Source of the DNA: a virus
Length of the DNA: 49,394 bases
Strand: one strand, 5' to 3'
IMG/VR virus record: IMGVR_UViG_3300004463_000131
Span: 1 to 49,394 of that record
Position numbers and translations under genes: made by a program. The notes under the pieces are model-generated. The model had not been told where the DNA came from and did not search any database. It was given only the letters and a program-made list of their open reading frames with translations. Each line of letters starts with the position of its first letter. The stretch's first letter is position 1. This document shows positions 1-6,143 of the stretch, piece after piece.

Positions 1-60
1 GACTAACCATGATGACGCATGGGAACTGGAGCCAGCTTGCTACTGGCTCCTTTTTTTTTT
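1..60. repeat. Terminal 60-bp direct repeat (left copy)
   Basis: Bases 1-60 are identical to the last 60 bases of the window (49335-49394). The match covers the start of a small intergenic sequence plus a complete terminator hairpin and its 10-T tract. The simplest reading is a circular contig with an assembly overlap, so the true unit is 49,334 bp. A genuine short terminal redundancy cannot be excluded from sequence alone. Confidence 0.9.
28..60 (+). terminator. Rho-independent terminator (left copy)
   Basis: GGAGCCAG (28-35) and CTGGCTCC (43-50) form a perfect 8-bp stem with a 7-nt loop, followed by ten T residues (51-60). It terminates rightward transcription. On the circular map it lies directly after the last rightward gene (49064-49336). 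The leftward strand has no T tract, so it is not bidirectional. Confidence 0.9.
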
Positions 61-64
61 ATTT

Positions 65-451
65 TCACTCGTAAGGATTTTCTTTCTTCTTTCCAAATCC
101 CATAGCTGCTAGTGCATTATCACTAGCCTCTCTAAGCTTATTCTTTTCTTTATCCATTTCATTAAACAACTTTTCCATCCTCTCATCTTCTGCCTTTTCT
201 AACTCTTTCATCTTCTGAACTGTCTCTGGACTAGCTAATTCCATTGCTTCCATTAAATCCCAGCCTTCCGGTCCTGCTTTGATAGTACAACCATCTAATG
301 TTATTGTTAGCTTTGGTAAATGCTTATGACTTCTCCTGTGATTGTATAGTCTTAACCTGTATTTAATAGCTGCTTTGTTATTTGGGAATGTGAGGGTTTG
401 GACTTCTGTTGTTGATAGTTCGTAGAAGGTTGCTAGGGAGGATAAGGTCAT
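65..451 (-). CDS. Hypothetical protein with a small-terminase-like C-terminal tail
   Basis: A 128-aa protein of unknown function. The ATG at 451 has GGAG nine bases upstream; an ATG at 466 in the same frame has no usable ribosome site. The N-terminal half carries NKAA-x4-RLY-x2-R, which also appears in the gene at 42437-42736. The C-terminal third is a charged coiled-coil-like helix ending in ALAAMGFGKKKE, closely resembling ALKALGFGAKRE in the small terminase (2448-2987). It converges on the terminator at 28-60. A packaging accessory or terminase-partner role is only a guess from the shared tail. Confidence 0.7.
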   Translation of the reverse strand: MTLSSLATFYELSTTEVQTLTFPNNKAAIKYRLRLYNHRRSHKHLPKLTITLDGCTIKAGPEGWDLMEAMELASPETVQKMKELEKAEDERMEKLFNEMDKEKNKLREASDNALAAMGFGKKKENPYE

Positions 452-483
452 TGCGGGTATCTCCATGTATTGCCAGAATAATC

Positions 484-632
484 CCTATACTCCATTTTCA
501 CCTAGGGGGCAAGGGAAAGGGTCCGAACAGATGCAACCTAGAGAAAAAAAAAAAAAAAAAAAAAAATTAAATCCTTACCCTAGGTTGTAGTCCCTTGCCT
601 GTCATGGTCCCTAGATGAAAACGGAGGATAGG
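484..632. repeat. Long imperfect inverted repeat with poly-A loop
   Basis: Three nested paired blocks are visible. Bases 484-507 pair with 609-632 (about 21 of 24), 508-516 (GGCAAGGGA) pair with 591-599, and 534-541 (CAACCTAG) pair with 580-587. The innermost loop is AGA, then 23 A residues, then AT-rich sequence. The arms are separated by unpaired bulges, so it could form a large cruciform or RNA hairpin. The homopolymer may be variable in length between genomes. Confidence 0.8.
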
Positions 633-664
633 CAATAACGTGGTCATACGTGGCAATATAGGGG

Positions 665-733
665 AAGTCGCCCCTAGTATTCTCACAGTATTGTCGCAAA
701 GTCGCCCCTAGCAAAGTCGCTTCGTATTGTCGC
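665..733. repeat. Short iteron-like direct repeats
   Basis: AAGTCGCCCCTAG occurs at 665-677 and 699-711. GTATTGTCGC occurs at 688-697 and 724-733. CAAAGTCGC occurs at 697-705 and 712-720. The 10-mer TCGCCCCTAG also appears at 45567-45576 in the GC-rich island between the divergent early operons. Spacing is irregular, so these are not a simple tandem array. They may bind a phage replication or regulatory protein. Confidence 0.6.
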
Positions 734-771
734 CCTTAGTAGGGGCAGTAACTAGACTGGCGCGCTAGCGC

Positions 772-801
772 AAAAAAAAAAGGCGGCCCCGAAGGACCGC
801 C
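772..801 (-). terminator. Rho-independent terminator of the membrane-protein operon
   Basis: Read leftward, GGCGGTCC-TTCG-GGGCCGCC (801-782) forms an 8-bp stem with one G-T pair and a stable TTCG tetraloop. It is followed by ten T residues (781-772). It sits 8 bases beyond the stop codon of the gene at 810-1004 and ends the leftward mini-operon. Confidence 0.93.
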
Positions 802-809
802 AGTTAGTA

Positions 810-1004
810 TCAGCCGTTATCGTCCCAGCGATACGGTGTGTAGTAGTGTCGTTTCATCCATGCTTCGTAATGCGACTTGTCTGCTTTTTCCCATTCTGCG
901 CAGACGCTCTTGATAGGGTCTGGATCAGGAGCAACTTGCGCTCCAGCCCATGCATCTTGAATGGAGTAGTTCGCGGGATTGATGTAGTTCGGGCGCGTCA
1001 ACAT
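810..1004 (-). CDS. Small hypothetical protein
   Basis: A 64-aa soluble-looking protein, rich in Tyr, Trp and Pro, with no family I recognise. Its ATG overlaps the stop of the upstream DoxX-like gene (TAATG), so translation is probably coupled; AAAGGA lies 7 bases upstream. It is the last gene before the terminator at 772-801. Confidence 0.7.
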   Translation of the reverse strand: MLTRPNYINPANYSIQDAWAGAQVAPDPDPIKSVCAEWEKADKSHYEAWMKRHYYTPYRWDDNG

Positions 1005-1399
1005 TACAGTATCCTTTCGAGGTTTGCTGCGATGCTAAGCGCTAGCATCAGGATCAGCATGGTTTCAGGAAGGTATAACAAGTCATCAAGCCAATCGGCT
1101 TTATCAATCGGCTGATAGCTTGCTATGCGCTTAATGCCATCAGTGATAGTTGCGACTGAGCACAGGACAAACAAGCCCAATGCCGAGAGCAAAGTTAGTG
1201 CTGGGTGCAAGTGGAGCACTAAGGCCGATCCGGCGCTGAATTCAACAAATGGCACAAACCATTCATTGAAACTAATCAGCGGAATGTTATCGGCCTTTAG
1301 CGTGTCCACTAGTGATTTATGCCGGTTGCTATTAAACAGCTTGTGATAGCCGCTAATGGCAAAGAATAGTCCGGCATAAACCTCTAGCAGAATTTCCAT
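1004..1399 (-). CDS. DoxX-like small integral membrane protein
   Basis: A 131-aa protein with about four hydrophobic segments (roughly residues 3-20, 48-66, 68-86 and 110-127). An N-terminal YAGLFFAISGYHKLFN resembles the first helix of DoxX-type membrane proteins, and charged loops lie between helices. GGAGG lies 7 bases before the ATG. In bacteria DoxX proteins accompany redox or stress functions; in a phage this would be a host-modifying membrane gene. The DoxX assignment rests on the helix pattern and one motif, so it is moderate. Confidence 0.6.
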   Translation of the reverse strand: MEILLEVYAGLFFAISGYHKLFNSNRHKSLVDTLKADNIPLISFNEWFVPFVEFSAGSALVLHLHPALTLLSALGLFVLCSVATITDGIKRIASYQPIDKADWLDDLLYLPETMLILMLALSIAANLERIL

Positions 1400-1402
1400 G
1401 AC

Positions 1403-1477
1403 TTAGCCTCCGATTACAAAGAACAACATGAGCGCATAGCTTGCGACAAAGGCGACGATATAGAAGTAGTCAATCAT
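1403..1477 (-). CDS. 24-aa single-span membrane microprotein
   Basis: A 24-aa ORF (MIDYFYIVAF... to FFVIGG) that is almost entirely one hydrophobic helix. GGAGG stands 7 bases before the ATG. The start overlaps the stop of the 41-aa gene upstream as ATGA, and its stop lies 3 bases from the DoxX-like start. The good ribosome site and couplings argue that it is translated. A longer in-frame extension to 1585 overlaps the 41-aa gene and is less likely. Confidence 0.6.
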   Translation of the reverse strand: MIDYFYIVAFVASYALMLFFVIGG

Positions 1478-1599
1478 TTCGCCGCCTCCGCAAAGTAATG
1501 CACCCAATAGGGAAGGCCGATTAGGATTGTCATAACAATGGGCAATCCAAAGAAAAAGCCCATGCCATAACAAAACTCTTTCCAATTGTATCCTTGCAT
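1474..1599 (-). CDS. 41-aa membrane microprotein
   Basis: A 41-aa ORF starting MQGYNWKEF, with one hydrophobic segment at residues 11-33 and a short C-terminal tail ending AEAAK. AAAGGA lies 7 bases before the ATG, and the stop overlaps the next start as ATGA. It is the second gene of a compact block of membrane proteins. Its function is unknown. Confidence 0.6.
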   Translation of the reverse strand: MQGYNWKEFCYGMGFFFGLPIVMTILIGLPYWVHYFAEAAK

Positions 1600-1761
1600 T
1601 GTCTTTTCCTTTCGAGAAAAGAATAGGGAATGCTTAGTAGCGTTAGCCGCTAAGGACTAACTAGTCGGCAGCATTTGCGCTGATAACTTCGCACCTCAAT
1701 ACTTTGCAGTATTGCCGATAGCTACCTAGAACGAAGTCAAGTTAGAAGCTTCCCTAAAGGT
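1600..1761. other. Leader/intergenic region with a perfect hairpin
   Basis: No gene is seen here. CAATACT-TTGC-AGTATTG (1697-1714) is a perfect 7-bp hairpin in the leader of the leftward microprotein genes. A TTGACT hexamer lies on the leftward strand about 40 bases before it, without a convincing -10 box. The hairpin could be a transcript-processing or control element. Confidence 0.4.
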
Positions 1762-1950
1762 TTATTCACCCATGCTGTTGAAGTAAGCATCTAAGGCGAC
1801 GGCTATTGCAGCGCAACTTGCCGCGATAGCAACTAATCCGCCGTGGGTGAATTCAAGAAAAGCATAGCAGAAGTGTATAGCTATAAAGCTATAGTGCCAT
1901 GCTTTGGTTTTGCCTGCCGACTTAGACAAGCGAATTCTAGGGACGCGCAT
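1762..1950 (-). CDS. 62-aa two-span membrane protein
   Basis: A 62-aa protein with a basic N-terminus (MRVPRIRLSKSAGKTK), then two hydrophobic segments at about residues 20-34 and 38-56, so a small inner-membrane protein is likely. AAGGAGG is placed about 7 bases before the ATG. It is the first gene of the leftward membrane-protein block. No family is recognised. Confidence 0.7.
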   Translation of the reverse strand: MRVPRIRLSKSAGKTKAWHYSFIAIHFCYAFLEFTHGGLVAIAASCAAIAVALDAYFNSMGE

Positions 1951-2411
1951 GGATAATCCTCCTTTTTAGGATTAGGGTTATAAGCCAGAGAGCGAACTAG
2001 TGCTCGCAGCAATAGCGGTAAGCGCTGCGGCAAGTCGGCACAACGTGGCGGGCATAATCGCATACACAGTTGCTCGCATTCACGCGCGCAAAAGTGGTCA
2101 AAGCGTTCCCGGTAGGCACGGCCGTCCATCAGAGCAACGGGCTCTGGAATACTTATTAGTATATAGCAAGCAACAGAGAATACTAGCAACTAGTAGTAGT
2201 AAAGTGTAACAGTTTTATTTCGAGCTTCGTAGTAAGTAGCTGCTTACTAACTACTATCTCTGGTTGAGGTACTAACTAGTACCCCGTACCCACCACCCCT
2301 AAGCACAACCACAGGTTGCGGACCCCCCTTCCATTTCCGAAACTTAGAGTAGTTTCAAGATTATGTCATTTTATGCTAAACACTCCCTCAATCACTTGTA
2401 GCTGAAGGCCC
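1951..2411. other. Divergent intergenic region without a credible gene
   Basis: About 460 bp separate the leftward accessory block from the rightward late operon. Reading frames exist on both strands between 1881 and 2209 but start with TTG or GTG, lack ribosome sites and have Cys/Arg-rich or Ala/Arg-rich non-protein-like composition. The left half is more GC-rich than the surrounding genome. The right half holds two dyads (2231-2248 and 2268-2283) and then a promoter. Confidence 0.5.
2268..2283. promoter_or_regulatory. Perfect palindrome, operator candidate
   Basis: GGTACTA-AC-TAGTACC is a perfect 7+7-bp dyad located 129 bases upstream of the late-operon promoter at 2412. A second dyad, AGTAAG-tagctg-CTTACT, is at 2231-2248. 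Their form suits binding of a dimeric regulator such as the XRE or ribbon-helix-helix proteins encoded in the early operon. No binding evidence exists. Confidence 0.4.
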
Positions 2412-2440
2412 TTGACAACACTATATATAGAGCGTAAGTG
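2412..2440 (+). promoter_or_regulatory. Sigma70-type promoter for the late operon
   Basis: TTGACA (2412-2417), a 17-bp spacer and TAAGTG (2435-2440). The same architecture, with TATCTT-like -10 boxes, occurs five more times before accessory genes at 45.7-49.0 kb, which supports it. The predicted start of transcription (about 2447) falls on or just before the ATG of the small terminase at 2448, implying a leaderless message. Confidence 0.65.
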
Positions 2441-2447
2441 CCATCCC

Positions 2448-2987
2448 ATGAGCCAGAGCGCTTCGATCAAAAAAGTACGTGCGTGGCATGAAGAGTTGCT
2501 AGAATTCATTCTAGCTAACCCCAGGGCCAGCGGGCAGGAGATAGCTCTTTACTTCAATGTAACAGAGGCGTGGGTTAGTACGGTCAAAAATTCGGATGCT
2601 TTTCAGGAACTCTGGGCGAAGAGAAGGGGAGAGCATTTTAGCAGGGTCAGCAGTAATATTGTTGAAAAAGTAACGGCTCTTGCTGAAGTTACTGTTGATG
2701 CTCTTACTGATGAAGTCGAGAAGAAAAAAAGAAATAATGATCTGGAGATCCAAACCCTTACTGAAGTAAGTAACATGGCTCTAAAAGCTCTCGGCTTTGG
2801 AGCGAAAAGAGAGAGTTCTAATGGGGCCAGTATTAATATCAATACTGGTCCTACTTATGTCGTGGATAAGGATACTCTTGCTAGGGCTAGGGAGGCTAAG
2901 CAGCAGATGCTAGATAGGGTCGCGGCTGTCGCAGAAGGACGCCCGGCCCAAAAATTAATTGAAGGGATTAAGGAGAGTGCCAAGTAA
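2448..2987 (+). CDS. terS: Terminase small subunit
   Basis: A 179-aa protein, probably the DNA-recognition subunit of the packaging motor. Residues about 12-50 look like a helix-turn-helix (ASGQEIALYFNVTEAWVSTV). A long charged oligomerisation helix and the motif ALKALGFGAKRE (about residues 98-109) follow, then a C-terminal tail. Position at the head of the structural operon, upstream of the large subunit, fits. No Shine-Dalgarno is seen before the ATG; with the promoter at 2412 it may be leaderless. An in-frame TTG at 2412 lies inside the -35 box and is rejected. Confidence 0.75.
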   Translation: MSQSASIKKVRAWHEELLEFILANPRASGQEIALYFNVTEAWVSTVKNSDAFQELWAKRRGEHFSRVSSNIVEKVTALAEVTVDALTDEVEKKKRNNDLEIQTLTEVSNMALKALGFGAKRESSNGASININTGPTYVVDKDTLARAREAKQQMLDRVAAVAEGRPAQKLIEGIKESAK

Positions 2988-3498
2988 GCATTTCAAACCT
3001 GCGGGCGCGGTGACGTTTGCTAGTTATCTTAAAACACCGCCTCTGTTTACAACAGTTCCAGTTCACCATACGAAAGCTCAGAAAGATGGGCTTCGTTACG
3101 AAAAAAGAGTTCAAGGATACATTCACAAACTTATCGCTGGACGCGATGATGTGTCTGTTCTATTCAGCCCTTGGCTTATGTATCATAATAGGAGCGCTGG
3201 TCCAACTGTTGTTAACTTTTGTCAACCTGATGCTGTTATTCTTTCAGGGAGCAAGGTTACTATTGTGGAGTGTAAGCTCCAGCATACTAACGACAGTTGG
3301 CAACAGTTACGGCTGCTCTATGAGCCGGTTCTTAGGAAGATTTATAAGGATAAAGAATTCGCTCTTGTTGAGATTTGTAAATGGTATGACTCACATGCCT
3401 ATTATGCGGAGAGCTTCTATTATTGCGAAGATATCCTTGAGGCAGAAGTCGGTAAAGTCGGAATTCACATCTACAAACCGCGTGGAAGAAGCAGCTAG
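2959..3498 (+). CDS. PD-(D/E)XK superfamily nuclease
   Basis: A 179-aa protein counted from a TTG at 2959. Residues E48, D91 (QPDAVI), E104 and K106 (IVECKL) with Q115/Q116 form the restriction-endonuclease/Holliday-resolvase type active site. It overlaps the end of terS by 29 bases. The start is uncertain: the TTG lacks a ribosome site, and a GTG at 2977 has AAGGAG only one base away. A nuclease next to terminase could trim or resolve replicating DNA before packaging; that role is inferred. Confidence 0.65.
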   Translation: MKGLRRVPSKHFKPAGAVTFASYLKTPPLFTTVPVHHTKAQKDGLRYEKRVQGYIHKLIAGRDDVSVLFSPWLMYHNRSAGPTVVNFCQPDAVILSGSKVTIVECKLQHTNDSWQQLRLLYEPVLRKIYKDKEFALVEICKWYDSHAYYAESFYYCEDILEAEVGKVGIHIYKPRGRSS

Positions 3499-3511
3499 GT
3501 TAGTGAACTGA

Positions 3512-4582
3512 ATGGCTACGAAGAAAAAGCTTATTCAGACGACTTTCAAAAGAAAGCAGACCGCTAAAGGTCGGCCTAGTGGGCCGTCTACTGGACCGGG
3601 GCCAGGCCCAGGACCGGGACCGGGCTTAGGTCCGCTTGATAGAATAACTGAGCTTGGGGAACTAAGAACTGCTGAGGACGATATTAAGCGGACTGTTGAG
3701 GAACCTATTGTTGTTCCTCCGCCGATTGATCCTCCCCCTCCACCACCTCCACCTCCCCCACCACCTCCTCCGCCACCAGTAACATGGCCGAATGCTAGTA
3801 CAACTGGCCCCGGCGGTTCGCTAATAGCAGTTCCGGGAACTCTTACTAGCGGCGCTGGTTGGGTATGGGATGCTAGCGATGGGGGCTTTGTTAAGACGAC
3901 AGGAAGCAATGTAACAATCTCCGGTCTAAACATTAGTGGCCGGATTGATGTTCTGCATACTGGCGTAACGATCAGCAATTGTAAGGTGCAAAGCAATCAA
4001 AGCTGGTTGATTGGTGTTTTTGGCGGCAAGCATGGTTGTGTTATTACGGATTGTGAATTAGTCTCACCGCAGAATGTAGCACAGGGCCACGGTGTAACGC
4101 CGCTTGTAATCGGTACTGATGGTGGTGCTAATAACTGCATTGTCAGAAGGTGTGATATTTCTGGTGGTGAGAATGGAATGCAGCTAGAGGGAACTGGCAT
4201 TCTCATTGAAGACAATTACATTCACGATATAATTCCCTACGATGCCGGTCTTGATCCACACGTAGATGCTATTCAAGTATTCGATCATCTTGGTAACGGT
4301 CTGACAATTAGACATAACAATGTTATTGCAAATAATGATAGTAGTTCTTGTCATACTGGACAGGGGACTAATATGACATACGACAACAATCGCTTTATTG
4401 CAGGTTATGTCTGCTTCCGCTTCTATGACTCTCCGACTAATAAGATCACCAACAACCGTTTTCTAAAATCAACAGAACCCGGCGCTGCCATTTTCAGTGC
4501 TGAAGGTGGCGGGCCGGGAGGTATAGTGTTCACGAATAATGTTAACGATGTGAACGGCGCACCAGTATCTATCAATGACTGA
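3512..4582 (+). CDS. Beta-helix protein with Gly-Pro and poly-Pro linkers
   Basis: A 356-aa protein. Its basic N-terminus (residues 1-26) leads into a Gly-Pro repeat (about 28-41) and a charged spacer. A near-pure proline run (about 68-88) precedes a C-terminal domain with right-handed parallel beta-helix character (repeating N-rich rungs such as GVTISNCKV, IVRRCDISG, ILIEDNYIHD). Such domains bind or cleave polysaccharide in tailspikes. It ends by overlapping the TerL start (ATGACTGA). Its place between the terminase subunits is unusual for a fibre gene. Catalytic residues are not evident. Confidence 0.7.
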   Translation: MATKKKLIQTTFKRKQTAKGRPSGPSTGPGPGPGPGPGLGPLDRITELGELRTAEDDIKRTVEEPIVVPPPIDPPPPPPPPPPPPPPPPVTWPNASTTGPGGSLIAVPGTLTSGAGWVWDASDGGFVKTTGSNVTISGLNISGRIDVLHTGVTISNCKVQSNQSWLIGVFGGKHGCVITDCELVSPQNVAQGHGVTPLVIGTDGGANNCIVRRCDISGGENGMQLEGTGILIEDNYIHDIIPYDAGLDPHVDAIQVFDHLGNGLTIRHNNVIANNDSSSCHTGQGTNMTYDNNRFIAGYVCFRFYDSPTNKITNNRFLKSTEPGAAIFSAEGGGPGGIVFTNNVNDVNGAPVSIND

Positions 4583-6143
4583 GCAACTAGAACTCTTTAT
4601 AACTGAAGACGGCCCGCCGGTGCTGGATGCGAATAATACGCTTCCCGGCGATGTTGCTGATTTGAATGAGATTGTTGAACTAGGTGCTATCGACGGCACT
4701 CTTTTTGCTGAGACTTTCTTCCCCAAAACAATGAGGATGAAATCCCCTCCTTTCGCGAAAGAAATATGGGATGCCCTCGACAGTAACTCTAGGCTCGTCA
4801 GTTTACAGTTGTTCCGTGGTGCAAGCAAAACGACAACGTGTCGGGTATTTGCTGCTCGTAAGATTGCCTATGCACAAGCAAGGACAATCCTCTGGATCGG
4901 GAAAAGCCAAGACAAAAGCATCGACAGTGTTAGGTGGTTCAGAAGGCAAGTAGAGTTTAATAGGCTCTATGCTAACACATTCGGACTTAGGCCGGGAACA
5001 AAGTGGCAGGACATTGCCTGTGAGGTTTATCATGGAGTTGATGAAGTTCCTATCACAATCTTGGCGTACGGGATCACTGGTCCTATTCGTGGTATCAATA
5101 TTGATGATTATCGCCCTGATCTTATTCTTCTCGATGATATTATAGACGAGGAAATAGGTGCAAGTAAGCTTCAAATGGAACAGGTTGAAAACCTTGTCTA
5201 TGGCGCGGTCAAGCAATCGCTTGCTCCGGCGACAGAAGCTCCAGACGCGAAAATGGTTCTGCTACAAACACCGATTGCTCGTGATGATGTGAGCATGAAG
5301 TCATTAACTGATCCTGAATGGAGAAGTGTTAGAGTTCCTTGTTGGACTAAAGATACAGAGGAGTTAGCACTTGAGCATCGTACTAGTGCGTGGGAAGAGC
5401 GTTTCCCAAGTGAAACCCTTAGAAGAGAAAAAGAACTTGCCATCCAACGTAATCTTGTTTCCACGTTCACAAGGGAAATGGAACTCAAGGTCGTTGCCAG
5501 AGAAAGTAGTGCCTTCCTCGCAGACTGGCTTAGATATTACGATCTGGAGCCTGACAATCAGCATTATTCCGTTATGGTTATTGATCCGGTTCCTCCGCCA
5601 AGTGAGAAAGAGCTTGAGCGAGGGTTGAAGGATAAAGACTATGAAGTCCTTACCATTGTTACGAGAGTTGGAGACAAGTTCTATCTTAGAGAATACAGCG
5701 CCAAGCATGGTCACGAGCCTACTTGGACCATTAGCGAATTCTTTCGACTTGCTCTTAAATACCGCCCGCGGCGAATTTATGTGGAAAGCGTGGCATACCA
5801 GCGGACGCTCGCATGGTTACTTCGGAAGGCTATGGAGAGCCAGCGGCAATATTTCGTAGTGGAGGAATACACTGACAAGAGAAAGAAACATCAGAGAATA
5901 CTTGATGGGCTCAGCGGCCCCGCTAGTAATTTTAAGCTATATGTCAAGCCAACACACACCGATTTTATCAGCCAGTTCCTTGACTATCCTTCCGTCGGAC
6001 ACGATGACATTATTGAAACTGTTGCAGTTGCGGTAGAGAAGTTGAGCAATGCGGCTTATGATGCTAGTGTAGATGATTGGGGCAATAGTCTAGAAGATGA
6101 CGATGCTCTTCCGAAATTAACTCATAGGAATTTGGCCCCGTAA
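4575..6143 (+). CDS. terL: Terminase large subunit
   Basis: A 522-aa ATPase-nuclease that pumps DNA into the procapsid. The Walker A region is the atypical RGASKTT (81-87), Walker B is LILLDD (183-188) followed by acidic residues, and the coupling motif is LLQTP (229-233). The RNase H-like nuclease shows D337 (VIDP), E404 (YVES) and D477/D478 (GHDDIIE). The length is normal for phage TerL. The start overlaps the previous stop, and its stop overlaps the portal start as TAATG. The lack of the usual Gly before the Walker A lysine is noteworthy but known in terminases. Confidence 0.95.
   Translation: MTEQLELFITEDGPPVLDANNTLPGDVADLNEIVELGAIDGTLFAETFFPKTMRMKSPPFAKEIWDALDSNSRLVSLQLFRGASKTTTCRVFAARKIAYAQARTILWIGKSQDKSIDSVRWFRRQVEFNRLYANTFGLRPGTKWQDIACEVYHGVDEVPITILAYGITGPIRGINIDDYRPDLILLDDIIDEEIGASKLQMEQVENLVYGAVKQSLAPATEAPDAKMVLLQTPIARDDVSMKSLTDPEWRSVRVPCWTKDTEELALEHRTSAWEERFPSETLRREKELAIQRNLVSTFTREMELKVVARESSAFLADWLRYYDLEPDNQHYSVMVIDPVPPPSEKELERGLKDKDYEVLTIVTRVGDKFYLREYSAKHGHEPTWTISEFFRLALKYRPRRIYVESVAYQRTLAWLLRKAMESQRQYFVVEEYTDKRKKHQRILDGLSGPASNFKLYVKPTHTDFISQFLDYPSVGHDDIIETVAVAVEKLSNAAYDASVDDWGNSLEDDDALPKLTHRNLAP

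Larger units (their letters stand above)
467..771. other. Repeat-rich non-coding region, possible origin or control site
   Basis: About 300 bp with no credible gene lie between the leftward gene ending at 65 and the terminator at 772-801. It contains a long imperfect inverted repeat (484-632) whose loop holds 23 consecutive A residues (544-566), then short direct repeats (665-733). Such AT-tract plus inverted-repeat plus iteron-like layouts are typical of replication origins, packaging sites or complex promoters. I saw no DnaA-box array and cannot choose between these. Confidence 0.55.

Noticed and set aside
1-60. Terminal repeat as a biological direct terminal repeat
   Set aside because: Only 60 bp, and the cut falls in a homopolymer; an assembly overlap of a circular contig is more likely. 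Virion end mapping would decide.
1881-2189. Leftward 102-aa frame
   Set aside because: TTG start without ribosome site, overlaps the well-supported 62-aa gene by 70 bases, and has Cys/Arg/Leu-rich shadow composition.
2000-2209. Rightward 69-aa frame
   Set aside because: GTG start, no ribosome site, composition unlike the other genes, no promoter placed for it.
3017-3511. 164-aa hydrophobic frame
   Set aside because: Fully overlaps the nuclease gene, which has a clear PD-(D/E)XK active site.
3535-3996. Leftward Gly-rich frame
   Set aside because: Antisense shadow of the Pro-rich beta-helix gene.
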